Shown: positions 38,029-50,432 of the stretch, one piece after another
Layout: the number at the start of each line of letters is the position of its first letter
Position numbering within the stretch: the stretch's first letter is position 1
NCBI GenBank assembly: GCA_029964075.1
Contig: CM057148.1
Coordinates: forward strand, 23,739,916-23,803,915
Origin: Patiria pectinifera
Lineage: Eukaryota > Echinodermata > Asteroidea > Valvatida > Asterinidae
Length of the DNA: 64,000 bases
Direction: 5' to 3'
Notes under the pieces: model-generated
The model's input: the letters and a program-made list of their open reading frames with translations, nothing else
Told to the model about the DNA's origin: nothing
The model's database searches: none
Translations under genes and position numbers: made by a program

Positions 38029-38410
38029 TTAAAGGCATAATAATTATGTTCATCTGCATATATCCCAAAGTAACATACTGAATTATTATATCGTACTGGT
38101 ACTAAACATGCACCGCTTGAAATTATTCCGTCTCGTTTGCTGTCATTTCGAAGACATCAAAAAGTGTGTGTGATTTCCTACGATCAGTCAATTCACTAAT
38201 TTTTGGAAATCGACTGCTATCGACAAACTCGTGCTTCATGATCAAAAGGTTGTACATATTTTTCTACATGTTTCTCAAAAAGTGTCACATCCACTGAGCT
38301 GAAACTTCAACAGGTTAAGCGATGAACATTCTTCTTTGAATTTTGTGTGGTGTAGGGATTATTGGAAACGAAAAAAACGCATGAAAAACAAATGATCCTA
38401 TAGCGTTTAC
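38029..38410 (+). mobile_element. Family H repeat, copy 3
   Basis: Starts TTAAAGGCATAATAATTATG and keeps GAAATTATTCCGTCTCGTTT, CACATCCACTGAGCTGAAAC and GATTATTGGAAACGAAAAAA. Confidence 0.7.
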
Positions 38411-38984
38411 ATTGTCCAATATCCCTCAACATTATTGGTTGCACATCCTTCCCGCCAAAATGTTCCCATTTTACCATCTTTCCTGTCTCCAAAGACAGTG
38501 ACATCCTATTAAACTTCGACTTCGTAATGATTATACTCGGGCGGCAACCCGTTTCATCTTCATTACAAAAACATCCCTGAGACGAGAGTTCCAATTTCGG
38601 CGAGAGGAGATGGTGGTCGCATTAGAGTTGAGTCAACACTGTGATTTCCCGTGCGCTGCTTTGGCAATTATTATTGTGGCGAGCTAGCAAGCAGCAGCTA
38701 GCAGCGCAGGCCGGTGCGAGACTGTAGCGGTCTTCTGTGCCTCGCAGGGACATCAATATATACGCGGTGAAAGTAATAGATACTGGACGAGCACGATGCG
38801 CGAACTGGATGCAAAACACAACATAACACTGTTTGCATAAATCGGATGGGTTCAACTAAAGGTATAATTAATAATACCGACGGAAGTCTTATATAGCGCA
38901 CGTATCTACCAACAATTAGGTACTCAAGGCACTGGAAATGATGTCTATTAGAGACAGCAAGGTCGGTCTGGTAGAACTGGTTCC

Positions 38985-39185
38985 AAAGCGCGAAGTGTTC
39001 TATTCAATCGATTCAGAATACACTGGAAGTCTGTTTCCTGCTGCTAGCGTGGTGAATGGCGGATTTAGCCCAATCATTGGCGTTACGGGGTTATCCTATA
39101 CGATAGCACTGCTCAACTGACAAGAGACAGTCAGTGAGCGGATGCGTGAGTGGCGATCAGTCAGTCAGTCAGTCAGTGAAATAGG
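38985..39185 (+). repeat. Dispersed repeat J, copy 2 with (GTCA)n
   Basis: TATTCAATCGATTCAGAATA, GGCGTTACGGGGTTATCC and TATACGATAGCACTGCTC, then four to five GTCA units and AGGTGCAAAG. The 60-residue frame here is repeat-derived. Confidence 0.55.
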
Positions 39186-39192
39186 TGCAAAG

Positions 39193-39786
39193 CAGTGTTG
39201 TACTGCAGCAGTACTACGGTGTACACACACACACACTACTACTTACGCATTTTTTTTTTTTTTTATACTCGTACTCGTCCTCGAATCAAAAAACTCGTTA
39301 CTCAAAAATGGTATAATTCGTACTCGGGCAGCAAAGTACTCGTACTCGACATGTCGAAATTGTACTCGATCATCAGAATACTCGCACTCGAATAGCATTG
39401 CTCGAAAACAAACAAACATATAGCTTGACTTACCACGGCCTTATTTTATCGATACTTTCAGATTGAAATGGTTGATTGTCTTGCGGAGAAGTCGAAGTTT
39501 CCCTGATTTTCCTCTGTTCACGTCCGGACAGACACATTTAACAGCTAGCCGTGAGTGGTTCTGTTTATCGGTCTGACTGGGCCTGGGCCAATTACGCACA
39601 ATGAACCATTTGCCGTATGGCGGTATTCGGAAATAGAAGTCGTACTCAAAAGTACAAGTACTCGTACTCGTAAGTACAAGTACTCGCACTCGGAGACCTG
39701 AACTTGTACTTCGAAGTACAAGTACTCGGCAACCTAAGTACTCTGCAGTACTCGGTACTCGAAAAAAGTACTCGACTACAACACTG
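39193..39786. mobile_element. hAT-like non-autonomous element, TACTCGTACTCG-rich
   Basis: Ends CAGTGTTGTACT and GACTACAACACTG, with ACTCGTACTCG and AAGTACAAGTACTCG tandem units toward each end (39265-39400, 39645-39775). The 8-bp flanks match weakly. Non-coding centre. Confidence 0.7.
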
Positions 39787-40094
39787 GTCCAACAAAGGTG
39801 GAACCAGGCAAACCTTCTGGAACCAGAAAGTATGCAAGGGTTTGACCAACTATCGTTGTTGGGTCTAAATCATTTTCCAAAGTGTACAATGTTGATAACG
39901 ACTAGAACGGAGACTAGTAATGTTGGTATATAAGTTTCAAACTGGCGTTGGTAATAATTATAAGGTTGAAATTGGAACCGAGGTTACAACGACAGGGTGT
40001 CAGTCTGATCTTCCACACACCAACAAATGGTGTATTAGTCTCATTACGAGGCTTGGTGACTATCTTCGATTCTTATAGACTTAGCAAATGGGGT

Positions 40095-40160
40095 CTAAGT
40101 CGTTTTCTGAAGACGACCACAGCACACTAGTCTTGTCGAAACGTCGAGAAGGCTTCTAGC
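40095..40160 (+). repeat. GAAGACGACCACAG..GAAACGTCGAG motif, copy 2
   Basis: CTGAAGACGACCACAGCACA followed by TTGTCGAAACGTCGAGAAGG. See 27480-27560; likely the remnant of the same retroelement family. Confidence 0.4.
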
Positions 40161-40959
40161 TTTGCATTGGCGCTCCTTCTAATCTATTAAATATCATTCT
40201 CCCCCCAAAATGTCAACAATCCAAAATTGACATTTCTCAAAAGGCTGATTAATGATCTGAAATGTGCTGCTTTTATGAGCAAATTTCCCCACCAACTCAG
40301 GGGAAAAAAAGGAGAAATGACAGGAAATGAGAATTGTTTTTGTACATTTGGCCACGAGCTTAAAATAACGCACCATGCTTAACATATTCACCCCAACGTT
40401 GTAAACCAAGGCAGGCTTATCAAGGAGAGAACAAAAAACCAAAAAAAACACGAAGCGAGAACTCCTCATTTTTGTTTTCTTCAGTGAGACGAAAGCTACG
40501 AAACGCCGGCCGGGCCTGATGATCTAGCTCGCCTGCCAGTGCGGGGGAACGTCGCATCGCGTTAACCGCTTCGATGATTCGGACAAGATACTCCAAGGGA
40601 AAGAAGTTTAAAGTTGGCCCGTAGACAGAACTCAATTTTCTCGCGGAACTGGAAGGGTCCGCATCAAGCAAGACGTTTTAATGTCTTATTAGGCAGTTTG
40701 GGTGGCATGATTAGATTCACCCGACGGCTATTTCATGATGCCGTTTGCACGACTCGGATTTCTGGAAGAGTTCAGTTCTTTAAACTGTCGTAAATGTAGA
40801 ATTACCAGGGTAAAGTACTGAAGCGATAAAGCGGGAATATATATTTTACAACTCAAAATTAATATCAATTACACAAGTTACCTTTTTGTCCATCGGATTT
40901 ACGATTAATGTATACATATATTTTTTTACAATGAGGGTTGAAAGGGCTCAGTAGGCCTA

Positions 40960-41242
40960 TTAAAGGGAAATTACAACATTTGCAAGCATCGAAAAAAAAA
41001 ACTACCAAGTTTTTACAAAGTACCTTACAGTATGTTGGTAAATGACAGTCTAAAGCATCCTGTAAAATTATGGCACCTGGCTCCAAATTTACCCCTTATC
41101 GTATAATTTTTCGGCATCTATAAATTGATCCATTTAATTTACAAAACTTTAAACATGTCAGTGCAACAATAATTTGATCTATTATACTAACTCCTCAAAT
41201 AGTTCATTTCTGAAAATTAAAGCAAAATATTTTACTTTCAAC
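40960..41242 (-). mobile_element. Family A TTAA-MITE, copy 9 (decayed)
   Basis: The left end TTAAAGGGAAATTACAACAT and the ATTATGGCACCTGG block are intact. The central stems are deleted and the distal terminus has degenerated after TCTGAAAATTAAAGC, so the right boundary is approximate. Confidence 0.7.
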
Positions 41243-42045
41243 TAAAGACAGTGGATAAATATATAGTTGTTAATATATTTTTTTTCAGGTCACGGCGTCA
41301 TGCGATTTTATTGCTGTGTGCGTATAGAGTTTGTTACAAATAGCTAATGGAGAATTGGGGGGGGGCACTAAAATCGTGTGTCTGTCAACAAGGTGTTGTA
41401 ACAATAGCAGCACCTATATATGCAAAAGTGCCAAAATATCGCAAGCTTTGAAAAGCGCTCGCGTTAGTCATATGATGTCCAGCCCCCCCCCCTTGAGTTT
41501 GCCTATGCCTAGTGACCGGAAATATCCTGGGTACCATCCAGCAAAGAGGAGTCGGCAAATATTGTCGGCACCCCCCCCCCCATTCCAATTCAAAACGGTC
41601 TGGCAACGCCCATGATTAAGGATAACTTTTGCCCGATTGAATCAATTTAGGTTTTTACCAAACCTCAATTAGATCCGTCCGGCCCAATCCTTCCCAAATA
41701 TTGAATCTTTCCCAAATAAAAAAAAAATGGGACTAAAAGCCTCCAAATTAATCTTGGTTTGAAAAAAAGGTCACCTAAAATTGATATTGTTTAAATAGTG
41801 CAAGAACCTGTAATTCTAAAATTACATGAGGATTTCTTCCACATTTTACGATTTGTGACAAAAAAAAGAGAGAGATGGTGTATCTAGACCTTGGATTTTG
41901 ATGACGACTTGCAACCTCTGGGCTTGCCAGAATATCGACTCAGCCCATATGTCAATTTGACACGCGGGACTCCGGCTAGCGAGGTACATCACCGTGTTTC
42001 CATCGTGTAACGAGTGCCGAGTAAAGCCCCGTTCCTCCCCCTTAC

Positions 42046-42217
42046 CTTGCCGCTGGGCGCGCGGTATCTGCTTCGGTCTTCCCTTGCGCACTTTACGCCC
42101 AGGACCACCATTAATATATCCCACTTTTTTATTGACACAAATCTGGTTAATTACATTTCCCACTCTTTTTCTGTTCTGGCCGTGTTTTCTTGCTGCTAGC
42201 GCCGACTTGGTTGACAT
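42046..42217 (-). other. Candidate first exon encoding a basic peptide
   Basis: The minus strand has ATG at 42217 (AAAATATGTC), 57 codons with many Lys/Arg (starts MSTKSALAARKHGQNRKRVG, ends RKGRPKQIPRAQRQ), then AAG and a GTAAGG donor. The RKGRPK string is AT-hook-like. No homology recognised; the segment is GC-richer than its surroundings. Speculative. Confidence 0.2.
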
Positions 42218-42439
42218 ATTTTACCCTGTGTTAGTGTCGAGACATTGGTTGTGGAACGTCATCTTCAGCCCAAAAAAAAAAGCAATGTAATTACTTTGCA
42301 AGACGATCAAACCCGAGGTTTTAAAGTAAACCCATTCACGTTGATGAGTTTTCGTTTCATACTCAATCTGAACTTAAGAAGTCAAAACAAAAATTAGCTC
42401 TTTTACGACAAAACCTCTAAATTGAAGCTAATTTTTTTT

Positions 42440-43545
42440 TTTATTCTGTAGGCCTACCTGACTGACTGACTGACCGACCGACCCACCGACTGACTGTCAC
42501 TTGTGAATAGACTTGTTAAGTCTCTCAATGACTGACTGTCGCTTGTGAATTAGAGAAGTTAGCTGTCTCATTGACTGACTACCTTGTTAAACAGACTAGT
42601 CACCTATCGCACTGCTGACAGCCACTTGTGAATTAGACTGGTTACCTATCTGACTGACTGACACTTGCGAATTAGACTGATTACCTATCTGACTGACTGA
42701 CCCTTGCGAATTAGACTGGTTACCTATCTGACTGACTGACTCCCCCTTGCAAATTAAACTGGTTACCTATCTGACTGACTGACCCTTGCGAATTAGACTG
42801 GTTACCTATCTCACTTACTGTCACTTGTGAATTAGACTGGTTACCTATCTCACTTACTGTCACTTGCTAATTAGACTGGTTATCTATCTCACTTACTGTC
42901 ACTTGTGAATTAGACTGGTTACCTATCAGACAGCCCCCCCCCCCCCCACCCACACTATTTGATTGTACGGCGGGCAAGTGTCAGGAGAAAAAAACCTGTC
43001 TACATTTCAATTCAGTACGGATGTGCAAATGCCCTTTTCATGTGCAAGTGCCCTTTTCTACGCCACTGTAGATGGTTACCTATCTAACTGACTGCCACTT
43101 ATGAATTAGACTGGCTACCTATCTCACCGACTGACTGTCACTTGCGAATATAGACTGGTTATCTTTCTCACTACCTGACCGTCACTTGTAAATTAGGCTG
43201 GTTAACTATCTCACTGTCTCGCTGTTAATAATGAATTAGACTGGTTACCTATCTGACTCCCTGACTGTCACTTGTGAATTAGACTGGCTACCTATCTCAC
43301 CAACTGACTGCCAGTTAGCTGACTGCCTGTGACGACTGACTGGCTGACTGACTGACAACTGACCGCCAGTGACAGTTGGAGAGGTAGCCAGTCTAAATCA
43401 CAAGTGACACTTGTGAATTAGACTGGCTACCTCTCTGTCACTTGTGAATTAGACTGGCTACCTATCTCACTGACTGTCACTACTCACTTTGACTTGGCAA
43501 TTAGACTGGTTACCTTCCACTGACTGACCGTCACTTGTGACTTGC
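42440..43545. repeat. Minisatellite, about 45-50 bp unit with CTGACTGACTGA core
   Basis: Repeated TTAGACTGGTTACCTATCTG plus (CTGA)n plus CACTTGTGAA, with some twenty diverged copies and an interruption at 42935-43070 containing a C run. Shorter (GTCA)n tracts occur at 27025, 39155 and 53265. Confidence 0.88.
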
Positions 43546-43994
43546 ACTGGTCTGAGAGCAGTGGTGCACCTCTACAAATGTATGTATGTGACATACTATC
43601 TACGCCACATGTACTTTAGTCTGGTGCCGCTTGTCTCATGTTCCTTCATGAGACGTGTTTCAGTACAGTCGTCTCCATCGTGCAACGACGAAAGTGGATT
43701 TTTCATTTCCATCTCGTTACCCTTACGAGCGTTTGAGCCATTCTGAATCAGATGAGTAGAACTGTGTGCACTCTGGGACCAGCTTTTACTTGGCTTGCCT
43801 AGCCCAGCTTTATTGAGCATTAGCTGGAATTAATATGAAACGATCTAAAAATGATTAAACAACAAGCGTGCTTTCGCAGCTCGCATCATACTAGAAAGGC
43901 CCAAAGTTTAATCTAATTAGGCAATAATTTGATAGGATTATTCACAATTTTACGTTGGACAGATGTATTATTCAAATTATGTTGATTTAATGCC

Positions 43995-44345
43995 ACCTTA
44001 AAAGAAACTTCGACACACCAACCTATTAATAATAAAGTCAAAAATTAATTCGTTGATTATTATTAGTAGTAATACATGGTTACGAAACCAAGAATTCCTT
44101 AAAAGCGCCATAGGCACTATAGCTCGCAAGCATGGAGACATCTGTAGAGAGAAGACAATGAAGAAATTAGTTGTAAAGGTGGGAGGAAAACCCCCAGAAG
44201 AATATTCTGGGGGAAAACCCACGAAATCAGGTAGGGACTGAAAACCCAAATCCACATGTGGACCAAGGCAGGCATCGAACCTGGGCCATAGAGGTGAAAG
44301 GCGAGGAAAGAACCACTTCCCCAACTGGACTCCCCAAATAAATGC
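43995..44345 (-). mobile_element. tRNA-derived SINE (minus strand), GGTTTTCCTCCCACC tail type
   Basis: The complement starts near GGGGAGTCCAGTTGGGGAAG (A-box region) and reads AGGTTCGATGCCTGCC (B box). It then has CCACATGTGGATTTGGGTTT, a CCCCCAGAATATTCTTCTGG hairpin, and GCTTGCGAGCTATAGTGCC. It has the typical layout of a tRNA head plus conserved body. Confidence 0.75.
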
Positions 44346-45059
44346 TACAAACATTTTGCTTCACTGTAATCGAAAAAAAAAAATAAACATTGTACCGACA
44401 GTACAATGTCCTATGCATTGGACTGATTACATTTCGTAATTTTTCTGAATTCAATTCAGCATCACAAATACTGCCATTTCAATGGACAAGTGACGGCAAA
44501 TGGTTTTGTAGTTTAATGACTTAATCTGATTTGAAACAAAAAGAATGCCATTTTAATGTCTTTAATCTCATGCCCTTTACCGCATCTTATAATTGTTTTC
44601 AATACAATAATTTTAAATAAAATGCCTTTGACTAGCAAACAAATGTATATATAAAAAGGAAAACAAAACGATTGAACAGTTTGATTAATTTCCCAGCAAT
44701 GAGTAATAATTCCACATGCATAATCACAAATGAAATTATCTTTCCGCGCACTCAAAAACAAAAATTGGATCAGAAATCTTGGGGCGAGATAGTGAGTTTC
44801 CTGCGCCGAGGTATCGGGTGTCTGTTAACACTGCCAAAGGGAGGGCGTGGATAATATCGCACAGATGTCTAGTGCCGTACCAGTCCAACCACAATTTTGC
44901 AATTAAATTTGGTAAACGGAAGGTTGACAGCGAAGTCTGCGGGGGAATGGTGGTCTGGAGGCTGCACATCTCTAGACGCTACTGTGCCGTGAAGAAGTAG
45001 CTCTGCACACTGCACACATTTCTAGTGTTAAATTGCTAACACCGAACTATGTTGCCTTT

Positions 45060-46795
45060 CTTTGCCTTGATCTTTGCTTTAGAAAGCAGGAGGTCGGGGA
45101 TTCGAGTCTAACCCGTGCAAGCTTGCGACTGCCGATATCGGCTCTGATCCGCACTGCACTGTGTTGTGCTGCCTTGCCTTGATCTGCTCTGCTCTATGAG
45201 TAGGCAAGAGGTCGTGGGTTCGAGTCCCACCCGTACAAGTTTCAGACTGCCAATTTCTGCCGTGTTTCGCTCTCTTTTGCTCTGATCTGTACCGCACTGC
45301 GCTGCCTTGCCTTGATCTGCTCTGCTCTAGAAGCCAGGAGGTCGTAGGTTCGAGTCCCGTCCCAGCAAGCTTGCCACCACCAGTTTATGCCGTATTTTGC
45401 TGTTTTTGCTTTGATCTGCACCGCAATGTCCTTCCTTGCCTCGATCTGCTGTGCTCTAGTAGGCAGGAGGTCGTGGGTTCGAGTCCGACCCGAGCAAGCT
45501 TGTGACTGCCAATTTCTGCAGTGTTTTGCTCCGTTTTACTATAATGCTGCTTTGCCTTAATCTGCTCTGTGTTAGCAGGCAGGAGGTCGTGGGTTCGAGT
45601 CCCAACCGCGTAAGCTTCTAGCTGCCATTGTTTGCCCTTTCTTTGTTCTGCTTGGCTCTGATCTACACTGCACTCCGATGCCTTGCCTCGATGCTTTGCT
45701 CTAGTAGGCAGGAGGTCGTGGGTTCGAGTCCCACCGTACCCATGCAAGCTTGCGACTGCCTATGTCTACCGTCTTTTGCTTTGTTTTGCTGTGATATGCA
45801 CTGCAATGTGCTGCCTTGACTTGATCTGTTCTGCTCTAGTAGGCAGGAGGTCGTGGGTTCGAGTCCCACCGTACCCATGCAAGCTTGCGACTGCCTATGT
45901 CTACCGTCTTTTGCTTTGCTTTGCTGTGATATGCACTGCAATGTGCTGCCTTGACTTGATCTGTTCTGCTCTAGTAGGCAGGAGGATGTGGGTTCGGGTC
46001 CTACCCGAATAAGCTTGAGACTGCCAATGATTGCCATGTTTTGTCTGTTTTGCTCTGATCTGTACCGCACCGCGATGCCTTGCCTTGATCTGCCCTAGTT
46101 GGCAGGACGTGGGTTCGAGTCCCACCTCAGCAAGCTTGTGACCGTGAATGTCTGCCATGTTTTTTTCTGTTTTGCTCTGATCTGTACCGCACTGCGATGC
46201 CTTGCCTTGCCTTGATCTGCCCTAGTTGGCAGGACGTGGGTTCGAGTCCCACCTCAGCAAGCTTGTGACCGTGAATGTCTGCCATGTTTTTGTCTGTTTT
46301 GCTCTGATCTGTACCGCACTGCGATGCCTTGCCTTGATCTGCCCTAGTTGGCAGGACGTGGGTTCGAGTCCCACCTCAGCAAGCTTGTGACCGTGAATGT
46401 CTGCCATGTTTTGTCTGTTTTGCTCTGATCTGTACCGCATTGTTCTGCCTTGCCTTGATCTGCTCCGCTCTAGTAGGCTGAGGATGTCGTGGGCTCGAGT
46501 CCCACCTGCGCAAACTTGCCACCGCCAATGTCTGATCTGCCATGTTTGTCTGTTTTACTCTGATCTGTACCGCACTGTTCTGCCTTGCCTTGATCTGCTC
46601 CGCTCTAGTAGGCAGGATGTTGTGGGTTCGAGTCCCACCTGCGCAAACTTGCCACCGCCAATGTCTGTCCTGTTTTGCTCTGATCTGTACCCACTGATCT
46701 CTACCGCACTGCGTTGCCTTGCCTTGATAATGTTCTGCTCTACTACGCAGGGGCTCGAGGTCGTGGGTTCGAGTCCCCTCCTTTTGACATTTTTC
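45060..46795 (+). repeat. Tandem array of 14 tRNA-3'-half (B-box) units
   Basis: GGTTCGAGTCC-type B boxes recur with TTCGAG at 45101, 45219, 45349, 45479, 45594, 45723, 45859, 45993 (TTCGGG), 46114, 46241, 46363, 46494 (CTCGAG), 46627 and 46769; spacing 115-142 bp. Each is preceded by CTCTAGTAGGCAGGAGGTC or a CCTAGTTGGCAGGAC variant and embedded in a T-arm GTGGG..CCCAC. Between units is a TTTTGCTCTGATCTGTACCG..TGCCTTGCCTTGATCTGCTC spacer. The A box is incomplete, so the units resemble the 3' half of a tRNA-derived SINE; similar SINE sequence occurs at 61890-61955 and 62540-62645. Minus-strand frames with GTRTHDLLP/GLEPTTSCLL are a well-known artefact of such sequence and are not genes. No tRNA gene is called. 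Confidence 0.9.
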
Positions 46796-47977
46796 TCGCA
46801 TGCAACTTGAAAGACACGAACAAGATTTACTCTCCGTTGTTTTAAATTATAAATGGTAATTGACCGAGACGCACATGTACCCAAAAAACAAAAGAAAATC
46901 AGCTGATTAAAAAATAAAATGAAAATAGACGCCCGTAAAAGACTTCAACATTAAACTTCCTGATATCTGAACAGCCACAGACAGTCAAAAAAATCCATCC
47001 ACTTCCCCTGCCATGCCTTTTACACAGGCTAGTCACCAACAGTCAGATCATTCAAGCAAGCACTGTGACCAATCAAATTCAGTCAACAGACATAAACATA
47101 GCTGTATCAAATTACAAACAGTCACAGCCAGTCAATCCTGCTTTATGTAGGGTGGGAGCTCGTATAACTGCTGAAACCAGTCACTTCAATGATTTTGACT
47201 GAAAGGACAACTTGGCACAGAATGTATGTTTGCAAATAATATTGAACCCCAACAAAATTGCAAAAACCAAACATTGCTTTACCCTGCTCTACCTCACTTT
47301 GCAATTTTTCAGAATACGAACATAAAATTTTTCCACTAACAATGTATCACACATATCATCCATCCATTTTGCTGAATTCCCATGTACCACAACACTCGGC
47401 TTGACCCAACACTTCAAACAGTATCAACGTACAACGTACACAATATAGGAACTTCCTGAAGCTGTCACGATCTAACGGAAAAGCCTCTCAAATAAACAGC
47501 CGTCGGCTCTTCTCTGACCCTTCGTAATTTGATTAAAAAACCTATATTTGTCATCATCAATGTCTTAAAACCACTGTCCACACATGCATGGTGATGTTAT
47601 GCCAAAAAAGCTGAGCAGAACATTATAATTAATGGCGAAAAAAATGTTAATTTAATTGTTTTAATATCAGATTAAATCGTGAACGAAGTTTAAACTTCAC
47701 AGCTTACTAAATTAATTCAGCATACTCCCAATATCCGCCATCTTACATTTCATATGGTTAGTTGAAACAAAATGATCATGCCTGAAAATCGTTCTTCTGG
47801 GCCTGATGACTGGAACCTAGAAACAAATTTCAAGTTTATCTTATTGCTTTTCTTAAGATTACTAAAACACTTGTTTATACATTGTTTCTTGTTATAGGTG
47901 AATAGGGCCTAGATGATCAGTTAATTTTGGAAAATTCTGAAGAACAAAATATTTTATAGCTTGACTGGTTCACTGCC
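46796..47977. other. No gene recognised
   Basis: AT-rich unique sequence between the B-box array and the hAT-like element; no frame above 60 codons. Confidence 0.55.
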
Positions 47978-48845
47978 CAGAGTTGCTGACTCGAGTCACG
48001 TGACTTGGACTCGAGTCGGACTCGAGTCGCTATTTTTTTGACTTGTGACTAGACTTGTAGATACCAGCTTTGACTTGTGACTTGGACTTGCAAACAATGA
48101 CTTGTGACTTGACTTGGGATTGCAAAAAATGACTTGTTACCAACCCAAGTCAGACGCTACTCGAGCGACCTAATACACTTTAATTAAGCTATTATACTTT
48201 TAATTAGCTTTTTCATTCCAGAAAATAGACCTCAGTGACTGAATCCAGTAAAATGAATAGTTCCCACTAGTTTCAAAAATTTTCAATATTATTGGTTGAA
48301 TAAACTTTGAAAGGAACCTTTCATGAAAAGAAAGCAGGCCTGTGTCAATTGCATGTAAAATACCGGATAGCCTAACCCATTGGTAGGCGTTTAGTATACA
48401 TGAAAATTGAACAGTAAAGTGTTAGTATACTACATGTAATCGAGTGAGGAAGTCTTTTTTTTTCACGGTCATCTCAACATTTATTTCTACAATGTAAAGT
48501 AAATTTATTAAAGTATACAAAGGGCTAATATCCGACAGATATGTGATAAACTACAAGAATAGTAACTGCAACACATTGAAAAAGGGGAATTAAGGAGGCA
48601 TGTTCAAAATAACTCGTAAGTTCACGCCAGGTTAATTCTTTTAGCTTATTACAGCTGGACAAATTAATGTGCAACTTGACGTGTTCTTGGACAAAGATAC
48701 TTGTGACTTGACTTGTTTTTAGACCAAATGACTTGTGACTTGACTTGTGACTGGACCTAATGACTTGTGACTTGACTTGTGACCGGACCTAATGACTTGT
48801 GACTTGACTTGGACTTGCAAACAATGACTTGCTGCCACCTCACTG
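47978..48845. mobile_element. hAT-like non-autonomous element, GACTTGTGACTTG-rich
   Basis: Begins CAGAGTTGCTGACTCGAGTC and ends AGCAAGTCATTGTTTGC-inverse with GCTGCCACCTCACTG. The 8-bp flanks TCACTGCC and GCACTGCC match at seven of eight positions, the hAT target size. Inner ends are built of GACTTGTGACTTG tandem units (48040-48140, 48690-48830). No transposase. Confidence 0.8.
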
Positions 48846-49734
48846 GCACTGCCCGATAGGTTTGTGCATAAGCTGCATTGCCTGCATGATCCATATCCAT
48901 GACGCAATGCGAAAATCATTAAATGTTTATCAGTGTGTCATCGTCAGTAAGTCAGATGGTATGGCTTACAAAGACGACACCAGACTGCTCCTCTAGAATC
49001 AACATGGCCTTGGAAAACTGCTCCAAACAAATCACACAAAGACAGAATCTCAAGAGGTAACGAGAATAAGGAACCTTCTTAAAGGAACCTCCCACAACCG
49101 CTGTTATTGATTTTCTTGCAGTAAACCCAAGGAAATTCCCACGGTAGATCTGGTTTGGCAGAACCGGCTGCCGGTCCGATCCCATCGAATCGTGTCCCAA
49201 CAGGGACAGCAAGTCACCTCAAACGAGGGCAAAAACCATCTTTCATTTGTTTGGAGATTTTTTTATATTTTTAATTGAACCCATAGTTTTTGGAAACAAG
49301 GACAACTTCTGTGAGACCCATTCTGCAGTACGTACACTGGGATCTTAAACGACGTTATAATGATGCCCGTTAGCCTTTTTTTACGCCATGTTTACCGCAC
49401 AATCAGAGAAGCCCTTAAGGGCGCCCTACAGCGCCAAAAGATAGCCAGTCAAAATCGCGTCTCCTGTGTTAACTTTGCACACAACCGAATCATCCTGGGG
49501 AAGTTGTCACGTAGGCTTATAATTAACCTATCAAAGAATCACCGAATCTATAATTACAGCTAATTCGTGTCAAGCGAGATAGTAATTCTTCTGTTTGCAG
49601 TAAACAGTGTCGATGTGCTATACATGTATTTACGTCTTGAGTCATTACTGCCATTGGGATAATTTTTATGGTCGGCTTTATACGCCAGGTGGCGCTATAC
49701 AACACATCCCGTGTTTGTTTACCAAGACCCAATT

Positions 49735-49850
49735 ATAGTGTGAGGCCGAGCTAATTAACGAATAATAGGCAGCCCCGCTAAATGGTAATTAAGAGAGAGG
49801 GCGCACATGGAGATGGGACTAGTGTGTAAGCTCATGAATATTCATATTTT
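49735..49850. promoter_or_regulatory. Homeodomain/POU motif cluster, candidate enhancer
   Basis: TAATTA at 49752-49757 and 49786-49791, AATAATAGG between them, and the palindrome ATGAATATTCAT (49834-49845), a dimeric POU-type site. No reading frame and no repeat similarity. Confidence 0.35.
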
Positions 49851-50432
49851 ACTAAGAAAGTGGAAAACATGTTTATTTTTTTGCAAACTTTGATTTTTTT
49901 TTATAACTGCAAGCGTCAAAATAGCTAAATTATAATTATAAATCATGGTTTGAGATGAATGTTATAAATACAAACAATTTCTTTCAATCATACAAAAATG
50001 CGTCAAACTCGAACCGACAAAACGGATACATTTACTGTCTTAGGTACATGTATATACATGTATACATGTAGGTCACAAGACTCCATTTTAAGGATATCGA
50101 GGATTGTTGTTGCAAAATAAAACCGATAAGCGAGTGTAGTGTATAGACATCGGATCTCGAGCCCTTTTTTCGCTGGACCCTTGCCATTTTCGTTATTTTG
50201 AAATTTAAACAATGCCACCCACACCGAGATGGTGTATCCATCTCCAAGCGCAAACAATGTCTTCTAAAGGCCCTCGTTGACTCCTGATCTCCAGGCGACG
50301 CCGCGACTACACACATCTGCCGTGTTTTGTTGAAAGTAGGGCGGGAAGAAAGGACGCGATGCCCCGGGGAGGGACGCTGGAGCGGCCCGGTCCAGCCCCG
50401 TACCTCCCCGCTTACGAGAAGAATAATGGCAA

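Noticed and set aside
40420..40671. Minus-strand frame with LNFFPLEYLVRIIEAVNAMR
   Set aside because: Looks protein-like but has no ATG, no clear splice sites and no family match.
45060..46884. Long minus-strand frames with GTRTHDLLPTRAEQIKARQ-type repeats
   Set aside because: Translation artefact of tandem tRNA-like T-arms; frames shift between units.
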